From Macrotis lagotis (lineage: Eukaryota > Chordata > Mammalia > Peramelemorphia > Peramelidae): a DNA stretch of 64,000 nt. Numbering within the stretch: the stretch's first letter is position 1; every line of letters starts with the position of its first letter. The position numbers and the translations under genes were made by a program. This document shows, piece by piece, positions 11,853 through 23,808 of this stretch. The DNA lies in the NCBI RefSeq assembly GCF_037893015.1, contig NC_133661.1:190255838-190319837 (forward strand), given 5' to 3'. The notes beneath the pieces were generated by a model. It saw nothing but the letters and a program-made list of their open reading frames with translations, made no database searches and was not told where the DNA came from.

Positions 11853-12764
11853 AAGATAAATGACTCTTAAGGAAGTTTGTGTAATTGTACTATTGTAACT
11901 AATAACTTTCTCAGATAACATTTGAGCCGACTTGCCTCCATTTTCTTTGCTCTGTCCACTGCATCATGACAGGGACTATCTTATCAAAGTTGAAATCTTG
12001 CAGTTTAGAGGGTATGAGGAAAATAATGAAGAAAGGAATACTGATTGGTTGTTGAATATTCCACTAAATCATAAGATCTCCAAAGAAAGGATGTTGGCAT
12101 TTGTAATCTTTCTATCTCAATCCTTTACACATAATGATTTCTTGATAAAATACTTATTGCTGAATTGAATTTGTTTGAGTGAATTTGATTTAGTGATACA
12201 GATAAAAATTATGAGTGAAAATTCTGAGTATGATAATGGAAATGTTCATATTTAGGAATACTTGATAAAGACATTGTGGTTGCTCAAAATAAATCCATAG
12301 CTCCTTAACATGATTGTCATAAAAAATAATAATAGATAAGAATGGATAGTTCAAAGGATTACTTGATTCTTTGTTTCTTTAGGGATTTCATGGATTTTCC
12401 ATAAATTATACGCATGGCTTATTTTTATCAAGTTAAGTCAATTTGGTAAAAAAGGAAAAATCTATTTCTCTATTATTCTCAAGTATTAATTCCATTTTTC
12501 TCTCAAGTGGAAGTGATCAGTCTCATAGCCAACGTGACAGTAAACAAAAAAGAGATGAGTAACAATATTCCTTTTCAGAATTGTCAATCTAGAAAGGAAT
12601 TAAAAAGATCATCTACATCAATCTGTCCTTGTTTTCTACCAAATTTAATCTTGCCATTGCACATTTATCTTTGGTATTCTTATTCACAGTAAAGGGACTA
12701 AGAATTCACTGTCTCACTTATCACATTATGTGAGATTTTGATCTCCCCTAAAAGCTCTTATGGT

Positions 12765-13190
12765 TGTTGTTTAGTCATAATCAACTCTATTTTCAGAGTG
12801 ATTAAAATGTTTTTTATTAAGATATCTTAACAAAATTGCACACCTCTCTCATGGTGGAAGAGAGGGACAGGAAATCCCAACATACAAGCTCTTTTATATG
12901 CTTTGAAAGACTTTGTTCCTGACCCTTCATGCCAACCATAGGCTGGGGTCACAAATCTAATTGATATATTGGTTCCTATACATTTCCCCACCCCCATAAC
13001 CAACTCTTTATTATCCCAATTTGGATCTTCTTGGCCATGAGACAAGAAGAACTTCTCATTTCCTTCCCAGATGATTTTAAAGGCAAGGAACTGAGGCAAA
13101 CAGGATTAAGTGACTTCCCAGGGTCATACAACTAATTTGTGTTTAAAGTCGGTAGTCTTCCTGAATTCAGGTCCAACACTCTATTCACTT
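12765..13190 (-). mobile_element. BovB-tailed SINE, unit A right copy, with insertion
   Basis: TTGTTGTTTAGTCATAATCA tail and GAACTGAGGCAAACAGGATT, CAGGGTCATACAACTAA body, separated by about 270 bases (12800-13065) that units B and C lack. Confidence 0.7.
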
Positions 13191-14499
13191 TTCTCTTCAC
13201 TTCCCAAAAAGGTCTTCCTTACTTCCAATGAACTTTCTTATAATTTCAAGACTTTTTCTCTTATTTGTTGCTCAAGGATCACAGAAAAGCAAATAATTAC
13301 CACCACTCTCATTACAATATTCTGTGTATATATTTAATGTCATTACCAAAGCAAAATCCCATAATTTTCTTCTTTTGGGGAGGAATTCCTTACAGTTTTT
13401 CACCATTTCTATTGCTTTTGTCACTTTCCTCTTTAACCCTGTTCACATTATCTTTAAATTGCTATGACAAACCAGAAAAAAATCTCTAATAACATATTCT
13501 AGTTAAAGGAAAAATAATATTATTTATAGTATTTTTTCCTCAGTCCCATTGGAAAAGGCCAATCACTAATACATTACACAATTCTAGCCTGAGACATCCT
13601 CTGGTGATTTTTTTTTCCAGTGGATGAATTCTCAGCATGATCTCCTCTTGCCTATTCCACTGGGGTTTGTTCTGAGGAATAAAACTTTGTACTGTTCCAA
13701 ATTGAAAGCTCATTGCATCAGATTGATTGAATACATCTAATCTTCAAGTAATGATAGAAGTGAACCACACCATAAAAAGGCCTTCCTTCTCACTTTCCTG
13801 AAGTTAATTTTCCCCCCTTCCTGAAAAAAAAAAATGTAAAATGAAAAAAAAAAATGAAACATTGACAGGGACAACAAATAAAGAACTGAATTCTTGAATA
13901 TAGAACTCCAGGCTTGTGCTTGGCCTAATCCATAGTGCTATTTCCAGACTTGCTCCTATATTTTGGGTATTTGCCTTGGGTCCCTGGTCCTGGGTTAAAA
14001 GTGAGGTCCATTTCACAGAACATTTTACCTTCTCCATAGTCTAGGGTACATCATGTTTATTCTTATGTGAAGTTCAGATCCTCTCCATTCTTCTTGTCTA
14101 AAAACCAGAATTGCACACATTTATGCAAATTTTGATTCTATCACCATTACGGAGGAGCCACTGAAAAATATACAAGGATCTTCAACAGTTCAACCAGCAC
14201 AAAGGACCAAATAAAATGCTTTCGCGGGGAGGGGGCAAAAGACAACTAATTAGCATACCTGGTGAATGCAGAGACAAGGGTTTCTAGCCTGAGCTCATTT
14301 GACCAAGGGAATTATCTTCTTGAATCTTACTGGCTTGGCCCATACAGCCAGGAGAAACAGCTAATGAGTCACCTGAGGGATAGAGGCTACTGGGGAGATG
14401 TGAATGGAAAATACCTAAGGAAACAATCATTTGTAATTTGGTGTGGCTGCTGGGGTTGAGGAAGAATCACAGGGCATTGTAAAAATGTTATCTTTGAAA

Positions 14500-16110
14500 A
14501 GAAGTGTGTTGTGTGCTGGTTAAGAAATAGATTGGTGGATGAATGGAATAGATTAGGTACAAAAGAAAATGACTACAGTAACATATTTGTTGAATTCAAA
14601 GGCTATTTAACCCAAAGACTCCACCTTCTGGGAAAAGAACTCCCTCTTTACAAAAACTGCTGGGCAAACTAGAAAATAATATGGCAGAAACTAGGTATAG
14701 ACCAATATCTCACACCCTGTTCTAAGATAAGGTCAAGCAGGTTAGAACAAGGAATAGTTTATCTATCAGATCTATAGAAAATAGAGAAGTTTATAATAAA
14801 ATAAAAAATAGATAAGATTATAAAATTCAATATGGATAATTTTGAATACATTAAATAAAAAGATTCACTCAAAAAAAAAACAATGTAACCAAGATTAAAA
14901 TGATTGCAATGTAAGAAAACAATTTTTATAGCTAGTGTTTCTGATAAAAGACTTGTTTCTAAATCTATAGAGAGCTGAATCAAATTTATAAGAGTACAAG
15001 CCATTTCCCAGTTGATAAATGGTCAAAGGATATGAACAGGTAGTTCTCAGAAGAAGTAATTAAAATTATCTATATTAATATGAAAAACTAAGCCATTATT
15101 GATTAGAGAAATGAAAATTGAAACAACTCTGAGGTAATACCTCACCCTATCAGATTGACCAATATGGCAAAAAAGGAAAATGATCAATGTTGGAGATGTG
15201 GGAAAACTGGGACATTAATACATTGTTGGTGAAGTTGTGAACTGATCCTATATTTTTGGAAAGCAATTTGGAACGACTCCCAAAGGGCCACAAACCCTTT
15301 GATCCAACAATATCACTGCTTGGTCTATAACCCAAAAAGAACAGAAAAAAAAAAAAAAGGAAAAACTCACAAGCACAAATACTTTTATAACAGCTCTTTT
15401 TGTAGTGGCAAAGAATTAGAAAATGAGTGGACACCCATTGGCTGGGGAATGGCTGAACAAAATGATGGAAGAAATCATGAGTGGCCAAACTTCAGAAAAG
15501 CCTGGAAAGAATTTCATGAACTGATACTGAGTGAAGTGGACAGAACAAAAAGAATGTTGTACATATTAACAACAACAGTGTGTGATGATCAACTGTGATG
15601 GACTTGCTCTTCTCAGCAGTATGATAATCAAAAAAAAAAAAATTCTAAAGGACTTGTGTTGGAAAATATCATCCACATCCAGACAAGGAATGATGGAGTC
15701 TGAATGAAGACCCAAGTTAACTATTTTCCATTTTTAAAAGTTCTTTCATGTTTTATGCTCTTTTATCCTTTCATGTTCTTTTTCCCCTTTTTGTTCTGAT
15801 TCTTTTTTCACAGCATGATTAATATGGACATGTGTTTAACATAGCTATACTTGAAAAAAAATGTGGAAACTCAAAATCTTACCAAAAAATGATTGTTGAG
15901 GGGGCAGCTGGGTGGTGCAGTGAATAGAACACTGGCCCTGGAATTAGGAGGACTCAAGTTCAAATCTGGTTTCATACATAATAATCACCTAGCTGTGTGA
16001 CCTTGGGTAAGTCACTCTTAACCCTATTGCCTTTAATAAAAAAATTTAAATAATTTTTGAAAAATTATTTTTACATGTTATTAGAAAATAAATAAATTTA
16101 TTAAAGGAAA
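14500..16110 (+). mobile_element. L1 3' fragment in unit A, with nested SINE
   Basis: Matches the full-length L1 from about 36373 on (AAGAAATAGA.TGGTGGA, GGGAAAACTGGGACATTA, TGGGGAATGGCTGA) through the ORF2 end and an L1-type 3' UTR. The tail is interrupted by the SINE at 15901-16045 and resumes as ATTTTTACATGTTATTAG. Older and more diverged than the L1 at 31420. Absent from unit B at the matching point (25175). Confidence 0.75.
15901..16045 (+). mobile_element. SINE nested in L1 tail, unit A
   Basis: GGGGCAGCTGGGTGGTGCAG start, CCTATTGCC end; splits the 3' tail of the L1 fragment at 14500-16110. Confidence 0.85.
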
Positions 16111-16334
16111 AAATATAAAGAAGAGAAATATGCAAAAATTATTTTGACTATGTCCAGAAAGTTTAATTTTTGTCCACAAAAGTTATAAATGAACAGGTTG
16201 AAAAAAAGAAATATCATTGGAGGAAAGTCTTGCAAGGGTGAGAAGAAAAATATGGCCCACAACTATATTTGGGGGAAAACATACATGTGTCATCCAAAAA
16301 AAACAAACAAACAGAACTGGTTGTTGAGCAGTTC

Positions 16335-16505
16335 ATAGTTTGCTGAGACTTAAAGTCAAGAAAATTTGCATTCAAGTACCACCTCTAACATTTCTGTATT
16401 GCCACAGAAACACTTTAGTCTCACTTAATCTCAGATTTAGTTCTTTGTCATTGAGCAGAGTGCTTGTACCAGAGCACAAGGCATGTTCCCATGAAATTAA
16501 GTAAT
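16335..16505 (+). repeat. CORE/MIR-type SINE remnant, unit A end
   Basis: AGACTTAAAGTCAAGAAAAT and ACCTCTAACATTTCTG; parallel remnants at 25390-25600 and 49440-49690. Confidence 0.5.
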
Positions 16506-16534
16506 TTAGGATAAGTTTTCCTGATGGCAGTCTC

Positions 16535-17140
16535 CATTCTCTTTTTATATATGTATATTTAGAACAGTTAGTCTACAGGTTATTGGGAAAAACTTGCTTA
16601 TCTTTTATGACAGTGAGCTCCAAACATTTTTGATTGCTCACCCCATTAGCAAAATGTTTTTGAGCTTGCACTCCCAATATCAGTGTATTAGAAGGTGGTT
16701 TATCTCAACTGGCAAACAACAAGTGTTCTGTCCTGGTTTCTCTTGACCAGATAGATGTTTTAGGACTTCCTTCTCCCTCTGTAGTGGCCTAGGACTCAAT
16801 AAATTGCAAAAATGCTACAATTATTCAGTGATGGACAGGTTGGGGTTTTTGTTCTGGAAAGTCACAGGAATGATCATTTTTTTTCATAAAGGGCCAATGC
16901 CTAATTATTAGAAGGATAAGGATAGAAATAGAAGACAGCATAAAGATGAGAGTGAATGATAGAAGGGGAGGGTTGAGGAATGATCCTTGTCTGGGTCTAT
17001 TCCTTCACCTGGGAATCTGGTGGGGGTCAAGGAATTGAGCAATGGTGGTAAGTGGTAATTCTCTGGGAGTAGAAGGAATGGATTGGTGGTTAGGTCTGAG
17101 TTTGGTTTTGACTCAATGACCGTGCAAAGCACAGTTTTTC
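16535..17140 (-). repeat. Inverted copy of unit-end sequence between A and B
   Basis: Reverse complement of this stretch follows 51600-52140 and 27180-27400 in order: the TTCTTGACC..CACCAGA block, ATTCCTGTGACT..CCAGAACAA, GAGAAACCA, CTGATATTGGG, then TTTGCTAATGG and the GGAGCTCACTGTCATA block. The sequence before it (16320-16500) runs in the normal direction and matches 25370-25600. A small segment at the A/B junction is therefore flipped. Confidence 0.7.
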
Positions 17141-17149
17141 TCCTCTGAG

Positions 17150-17560
17150 ATTTTTGGTAGAGAAGTAGAGATATGACACTGAATGTTTTAACAAGCTTAC
17201 TTAATCTTTGTTTGTCTCAGTTTTCTCATCTGCCAAGTCACTATGATAATAAGATCTAGATTTTGAAGAACTCAGAATGCCAAACAGAGCATTTTGTATT
17301 GCTCCTAGAGGCAATAAGAAACCACTCAAGTCTATTGAGTGGGGGAGCAGATGACATGATCAGACTTTTCTTGTAGTCTTAATGGACTTAATGGAGAATG
17401 GATTAGAATGGGGAGAGACCTGAGGGAGGCAGAATATTATTGTAATAGTCCAGATGTGAAGTGATGAGGACCTGCACTAGAGTGGTGGTAGTGTCATAGT
17501 CATAGGAGAGAAGTTATTGGAAATATATTGCAAAGGTGAAATTGAAAGGCCTGGGCAACA
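17150..17560. other. Unassigned repeat-like spacer between inverted piece and unit B
   Basis: Contains TTTGTATTGCTCCTAGAGGC and GAGCAGATGACATGATCAGA, wording of an older interspersed repeat that I cannot name. No coding potential. Confidence 0.4.
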
Positions 17561-18507
17561 GCTTCTTGTGAATGAAAAATACTAAATATATCAGAGTGAT
17601 TCATTTTATCTCACCTTTCTATGTAATTAAGTTATTAAATAAGTTAAAACAAATGATATATTCAATTAAATACAATTTAATTTATAGAATTTTGACCATT
17701 TACCCTGTTACTAATAATAAATGGACAGATTAAAGAAAGATATGCTTTCCTCACAACAAATGAATGAGGACGTAGTGACAACATCATCATTATCCCTATT
17801 TTAAAAATGTACAAAATATAGTTGAGTGGTTAAATATCTTGCTTATGATCACTAAGCTAGTGAAAATTGCATCTGGGGTTCACACCCTGGTCTCTCACTT
17901 TTAGGTATAGTGTTTTCTTTTTTCCCATGATAGATAGCCATAGAAAGAAAATTTAAGGAGAAAAGATACAATGGTCAAACCACTTCAGAATAAACTTGAA
18001 CCAAAAATTAACCAATTGAATCCAATCCTGGGATTTCATTAGCACAGGGCACTCCCAAAGTACAAATTCTTCTACTAATATAGAGGAAAAAATCAAGGGC
18101 TAAGAACCATCTGGAATGTGCTGGAAAATTTTTCAGAATGAGCATTTCTATCTTGGAGATCATGAACATTATAAATAAGGGCTTATTTTCTTGTTCTGTT
18201 CATTTCCACACTTAAGAAGGTAACGGAGAAAATGTAAATGATACAGATTAAACAGAAAAGTGTGTCCTCCATTTTTTTGAGACCCAATTGTTAAAAATTT
18301 TCCAGAACACACCTGAAACACCTGATCTGTCACTTATTAGGGAGCTACCTGGGTACTTATTTGTTAATTGACCAAATGGTTTTACATTCATTGTTTGATA
18401 GCTCAGAGGCTACAACCCAGGCATTGTTGATTCTCTAGATGTTAAGTCTCCAGGGAATGTTTTTTAAGACTACAGCACTGAGATAAGCAAAGACTGTACA
18501 AAAACAT

Positions 18508-18762
18508 CTTCATTGCTATTCAGTCATTTTCAGTCATGTCCCACTATTCAGGACCTCATTTGCGGATTTCTTGACAAATATACCATGGTGATTTGCCATT
18601 TCCTTCTCCAGATCATTTTACAGATGAGAAAACTGAGGCAAACAGAGTTAAGTGACATACCCCAGATCACACAACTAATCAGTTTCTGATATCAAATTTG
18701 AACTCAGAGAAGTGAGTCTTCCTGACTCTAGACCCAGAACTGTATCCACCTAGTTACCCATA
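18508..18762 (-). mobile_element. BovB-tailed SINE, unit B left copy
   Basis: CATTGCTATTCAGTCATTTT tail side, ACAGATGAGAAAACTGAGGC, ATCACACAACTAATCAG; same position as the unit A and C copies. Confidence 0.8.
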
Positions 18763-19449
18763 AGTACCTTTATGGTATAATATAATGGAGATTGATTTGG
18801 GGTGTGGGACATAATGTATGGCTAGTAAAATCCCTTCCATTTCTCAAATTCTGTGATTCTCTTATTCGGTGAGTACATGATAAAGGTGAAAATATGGGAA
18901 GAATTTAAAGTAAATTTTGAAATAATGGTGGTTTCTAATAAAAAATGAAAGGAAAGAATGCAAATAAATGGATAATTCTTCTCTTATAATTTTCATCAAG
19001 TCAAACTTAAAAATATGTGATATGACTCAATGTTCTCTTCAAGTAAAAGAAAGACTCAGGAACTTAAATACACTTGACAGAAAAAAAAAAAGGTTACATA
19101 GATTCAAATATCAATAGACCTTGTGTAGATTGATTAATGATGTTAACCACAAAAAATCGCTATGGTTCTCTCTACTATACATTACTCATTTTTTTTAATG
19201 AAGAGACATGAATTTCCATTCAATCTCTAATATTATAGAGTAATATAATTGTATAATCAAGTGCTTTGTTATATATCATAGCAGATTCTTATTTTATGAT
19301 TATAAATTAAGTGATTATATAAAATATTTTATTAGTATGCAATAGTTGGAAGTATAACTAAAAAAATTTTAGAAGAACCAGGGAAGCGATGCAATGGAGC
19401 AGAAGGCAAATAATTAGGAACAGAAAATTTCAGAGAATTATAAGAGTAG

Positions 19450-19660
19450 TTAATATTTATTTAGAATTAAAGCTTATTAAATATAGGTTATAGCATTATC
19501 TCTTTTGAGGTCAGTATTATTATTACCCCAATGTAACAAGAGAAGTTAAGCAACAGGTCCAGGACCACATAGCTGCTAAGCTATCTGAGGTAAGATTTGA
19601 ACTCAGAGCTTCATGGCTTCATCCTCTTTCACTCTACCACAGCAGAGACTGACTTGCTAT
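19450..19660 (-). repeat. CORE/MIR-type SINE, unit B
   Basis: GTTAAGCAACAGGTCCAGGA, CACATAGCTGCTAAGC, GATTTGAACTCAGAGCTTCA. Confidence 0.65.
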
Positions 19661-19924
19661 TTTGTCATTCTGTCTCAAAATAGGCTAAAAATTCTAATAC
19701 AATGAAATTAGAAAAATAAAAAATTCTAATATAATGAAATTAGATGTTGAGACAGACTTGGGGTACAGGTCCTTACTACACTGTAGTTACAATGAAAAAT
19801 TAAAGTAAATGGAGAAAGAGAGAGAGATGGGACAACAACCAACATTCATTTTCAGCATTGTAGGACAGATGTATAACTTCTCCTTGGCAAAATTCTGAGA
19901 ACATAGTCATAGAAGTTAAGGAGT

Positions 19925-20160
19925 TAAGGTGGTTCAGTGGAGAGGGCATTGGGCCTAGCTAAAGTGGGAAGAAAAGGCAAGTCACTTAACCAGAACTTCA
20001 GCTTCCTCAACTAGTATGGGAATAATACTTACAAAGCACCATTATATCGCCCAGGATTGTTACAAGGATCAAATGTGATAATTATTTCAAAGCACATAGC
20101 ACAGGGCTTGGCACATTGTAACCACTATATACATGTTAACTATCATTATTACTGTAACTA
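19925..20160 (+). repeat. CORE/MIR-type SINE downstream of OR, unit B
   Basis: GTGGTTCAGTGGAGAGGGCA, GGGCTTGGCACATTGTAACC, in the same place as in unit A. Confidence 0.7.
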
Positions 20161-20340
20161 CTTTAATTAGCTGAAGATACAAAATCTTGAGAGTAATAAA
20201 TTTCTAGTTAGATACAACAAATCAAGATATGGTCTGTGACATAAATTTATCTCTTCTAGTTCAAAGACAGTTTTTCATTCTTCCATATTCAAGAATACCA
20301 AGATCCATGGTCTTGACACAGAGCATTTAAGAGAATTTCT

Positions 20341-21267
20341 TTAAGAAAACAAGCGGCTGTACGTTTTCCTCATTCCCACCTCCATTTCTTTGTTCCTGAA
20401 TGTGAAGATAACTGGATTCAAAAAAGGTGTAACAACTGCATCAAAGATAGCAAGAAATTTATCCAAGTGGGAGATGGGATGAGGCCACAAATAGAAAAAT
20501 ATCAATGGGCAAAAAAAACAAAATCACCACAGTAATGTGAGCTCTCAGAGTGAAGAGGGCCTTGGAAGAAACACCTGAAGAATGTTTCTGTATCGTGAGT
20601 AAGATGAAGATGTAGGAGATGATTAATACACAGAAGCAGGACAGAGCGATTATCCCACTATTAGTAGTGACCATAAAAATCTAATATGGAGGTATCAGTA
20701 CAGGCCAGTTTGAGTAGTAGAGGGAGGTCACAGAAAAAACTGTCCAATACATTAGGACCACAAAATGGCAAGTCGACAACAAAAGGCAATTGTGCCCCAG
20801 AGTGAATGATCCCACCAATCCAGGCAAGAATTAAAATCAAAATACACCTTCCAGGATTCATAATGGTCAAATAGTGGAGAGGTTTACATATGGCAACATA
20901 TCTGTCAAAGGCCATGGCTAAGAGCAACACCATTTCAACACCACCAAAAGCATGGCTAAAGAAGATCTGAGCAATACAACCACCAAATGAAATGACTTTT
21001 TGCTTCCTGAAAAGATCATAAATCATTTTAGGAGATGCAATAGAGCAAAGTCCAATGTCAATGAGAGAGAGAATAGCTAACAGAAAGTACATGGAAGAGT
21101 GTAAGTGAGGATCAAAGATTACAGTGAAAAACATTAGCAGGTTTCCCAAAAATACTTGCCACATAGACCACAGAGGAGAACAGAAAGAGGAGAAATTGGA
21201 TCATCCATGAGTCAGAAAGTCCAAGGAATACAAACTTAACTACTACAGAATGATTCTCATGATCCAT
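20341..21267 (-). pseudogene. Olfactory receptor pseudogene (OR4F-like), unit B
   Basis: Same receptor family as the intact copies in units A and D, running from an ATG at 21267 (MDHENHS) to a TAA at 20341-20343. Conserved blocks are easy to read: SSMYFLLA at TM2, [39 protein letters not shown]. The frame breaks three times relative to unit A: in TM1 (AGTATT then an extra T before GGGAAAC), after TDT in extracellular loop 2/TM5, and in TM6 just after ILFF. All three are single-base gains inside or next to T runs. Apart from the shifts the copy is well preserved, so it is either a young pseudogene or an intact gene with homopolymer errors in the assembly. Arginine and methionine variants (TM2 SSMYF, intracellular [14 protein letters not shown]) also depart from the family. 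Confidence 0.88.
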
Positions 21268-21301
21268 TGACTCCAGTGAAGACAGTTGACTGTATCATTA
21301 C

Positions 21302-21316
21302 CTGAAAGAAGAGGAT
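21302..21316 (-). promoter_or_regulatory. Splice acceptor before unit B OR
   Basis: On the minus strand TCTTCTTTCAG is followed by GTAATG, matching units A and D base for base around the junction. It is retained although the downstream frame is broken. Confidence 0.6.
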
Positions 21317-22025
21317 AATAAGAGAATAAAAATATGTGGCTATAATATTAGTACTCTGGATTGCTTAATATTTGTGTTTTAAGTCAAATTGCACTTTAAC
21401 CTTTCACACAATGAAATATTCTCTTCAAGATCCCTGCCTCCATAGTGAAACAATGTGTGAGAACATTAGAACAAAGCTTAGTAACAATTCTAAAATTTAT
21501 GCATTGAGTTCAACCTAATTACCTTCAAAGAGTTCACTTGAGAATGCTAGTTTTTAAAACATAGATGAGAGAGGACTTGAGTGCCAGTAAGATAAATGAC
21601 ACAACAAAAGTTTAATTGCACTATTGCAACCAACAAGTTTCTAAGTAAAAAATTTGAATTTGGGCCTACTGTCTCCATCTTCTGTGCTCTAAACACTATA
21701 GCATAACAGGGACTATCTTGTCAGAGCTGAAACCATGCACTTTAGAGGCTATAAGAAAGACATGTAGAGAGAAATACTGCCTGGTTGTTGGATATTCCAT
21801 TAGATTGTGAGATCTCTAAGGCAAGGACAATGGCATTGCTCATCTTTTCATCCTCACCATCCATATGGTGAATTGAATTTGTTTAAGTGAATTTGACTCA
21901 GTTATAAATAGAAGTGAGTGAAAATTCAAGGGATGAGGAAGGGAATGTCCATCTGTAGAATACTTGATAAAGACATTGTGATTGCTCAACATAAATCCAT
22001 AATTCCTTTACATGATTGATTTTTT

Positions 22026-22159
22026 TTTAGGTTTTTGCAAGGCAAATGGGGTTAAGTGGCTAGCCCAAGGCCACACAGCTAGGTAATTATTAAGTGTCTG
22101 AGACCTGATTTGAACCCAGGTACTCCTGACTCCAAGGCCACTACGCCACCTAGCCGCCC
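22026..22159 (-). mobile_element. Young SINE in unit B
   Basis: 17-base target duplication TACATGATTGATTTTTT at 22009-22025 and 22160-22176. About 12 bases are missing in its head (AAGGCC joins ACTACGCC). Confidence 0.9.
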
Positions 22160-22307
22160 TACATGATTGATTTTTTAATGATTTCAGTGGTGGCAAATCA
22201 TTGTCCTTTGATTGCAGACTTGATTTTTTTCAAATTAGGCAAGTCTTTTGGAGTCAAAAATGATGAAAAGGCAAAGTCAGATTGTACAAAGAGTACTGGC
22301 TCTAAAG

Positions 22308-22805
22308 AAGTGAAAACTGAGGGCATGTCCATCAATTGGGGAATGGCTGAGCAAACTGTAAAATGGGATTAGGATGGAATACTATTCTGCTCTAAGAAAT
22401 GATGAGCAGAAAAACTTGGAAATACTTACATGAGCTGATGCAAAATGAAATGTACTGTGCACAAAGTAACATCAGTACTGTAAGATGATAAGCAGTAACT
22501 GACCCAAGATGATTCTGAAGAAATTATGAAGAAAAATGCTATCCATCTCCCAGAGAGAGAGAGTTCCTGGTGTCTGACTACAGATTGAAGCATACTTTTT
22601 TTAAATTTCTTATTTTTTGATGTTTCTTTTGGGAGGGGGGAACATCTATATTTTCTTTCCCAACATGATTATTTTGGAAATACTTTGCATGACTGATTAC
22701 ACATGTATAACCTATACCAAATTGCTTCCTTTCTCACTTTGGAGGTTGGGGGAGGAGAAAATGTGGAACTCAAAGTTTTTTAAAAAACATAAAAAATGCT
22801 TTTCC
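22308..22805 (+). mobile_element. L1 3' fragment in unit B
   Basis: ATCAATTGGGGAATGGCTGA and the following ORF2 C-terminal segment, then CTGACTACAGATTGAAGCA and a 3' UTR with GGAGGGGGGAAC. About 500 bases. Unit C has no such insertion (46990). Confidence 0.65.
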
Positions 22806-22936
22806 AGTGAATAGAACACCAACCCTGGAGTCAAGAGTACCTGAGTTCAAATCTGGCCTCAGACAATTAATAATTACCAGCTGTATGACATTGGACAAGT
22901 CACTCAATCCCATTGTCTTGCCACCAAAAAAAAAAT
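22806..22936 (+). mobile_element. SINE, 5'-truncated
   Basis: AGTGAATAGAACACCAACCC to CCATTGTCTTGCC plus A run, directly after an L1 3' fragment. Confidence 0.75.
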
Positions 22937-23582
22937 ACTTTTAGATTTAACTGAGCAAAAATAAGATACTAAATAAAGAATAAAATTAGAGTATGACTCT
23001 ACTCAGAGAACTTAGAGCAAATTCTGTCTCTGATATTTCACACCTATATGACCTATATCAATCAACTTTCTTTGCCTTCACTTTTCTCATAATCAACATG
23101 AAAGGATTGGACTAGATTGAACCTTGTCATCAAGAACAAATGATAGATAAGAATGATTAGTTCAAAGGGAGCTGGTTCTATGGTTCTCCAGGACCTTCAT
23201 AGATTTCTCTTGCATTATACCCATGGCTTCTTTAATCTAATTACATAACTTTGGTGAAAAAGGTAACTGATTTCTCAATTACTAACTCTCTCTTGAATCC
23301 TATATTCCATCTTTCAGTGGAAGGAGATCAGTTTCTATCAGAAATTCAAAGTCAATGTGACAGTGAACAAAATAGAGATGAGTGATATTTGTATTCAGAA
23401 TTGTCATTTAGAAAGATGACCCAAAAAATCATCTGGACCAATCCTTCCCTGATTTCTACCATATTTAAACCTTGCAGAACACATGTTTCTTATTTTCTTC
23501 TTCAGGTCATAGGGATTAAGAACTCAATACCTCATTTAGTGCATCATATGCGTGATCATCCCAAGAAGCTAAAAATTCTCAT

Positions 23583-23808
23583 TGTTGTTGTTTAGTCTCA
23601 TTACTTTGGCAATCCTATTTGGGGTTTTCTTGACAATGAAACTAGAGTGATTTCACATTTCTTTCTCCAGTTCATTATACAGATGAGAAACTGAGGCAAA
23701 CAGGTTTAAGTGACTTTCCCAGTTACTAAGTGTTCTAAGACCAGATTTGAATTCAGGGATATAATCTCCTCACTTTAGGGTCAGCACTCTATTCATTTTG
23801 CTACTTTG
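23583..23808 (-). mobile_element. BovB-tailed SINE, unit B right copy
   Basis: TTGTTGTTTAGTCTCATTAC, GGGGTTTTCTTGACAATGAA, ACAGATGAGAAACTGAGGCA; matches 12765-13190 and 47458-47690 by position. Unit D lacks it. Confidence 0.8.

Larger units (their letters stand above)
6640..16535. repeat. Tandem duplication unit A
   Basis: Segment whose left part (a block with AAAAATATTTTACTGAC, then the TATCAGA..GATTAA block near 6890), middle (OR with flanks) and right part (blocks near 12170, 12270, 13970, 14250, 16320) recur in the same order in units B, C and D. Private additions: a SINE at 11710-11852, an L1 3' fragment at 14500-16110, and about 270 bases inside the SINE at 12765-13190. Boundaries are approximate, because in a tandem array the start point is arbitrary. 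Confidence 0.75.

Noticed and set aside
15150-15598. Frames of about 100 codons on both strands
   Set aside because: Both are L1 ORF2 C-terminal sequence in the unit A fragment, sense and antisense.
16908-17132. A 74-codon minus-strand frame
   Set aside because: Lies in the inverted unit-end repeat derived from L2-adjacent sequence; no domain.
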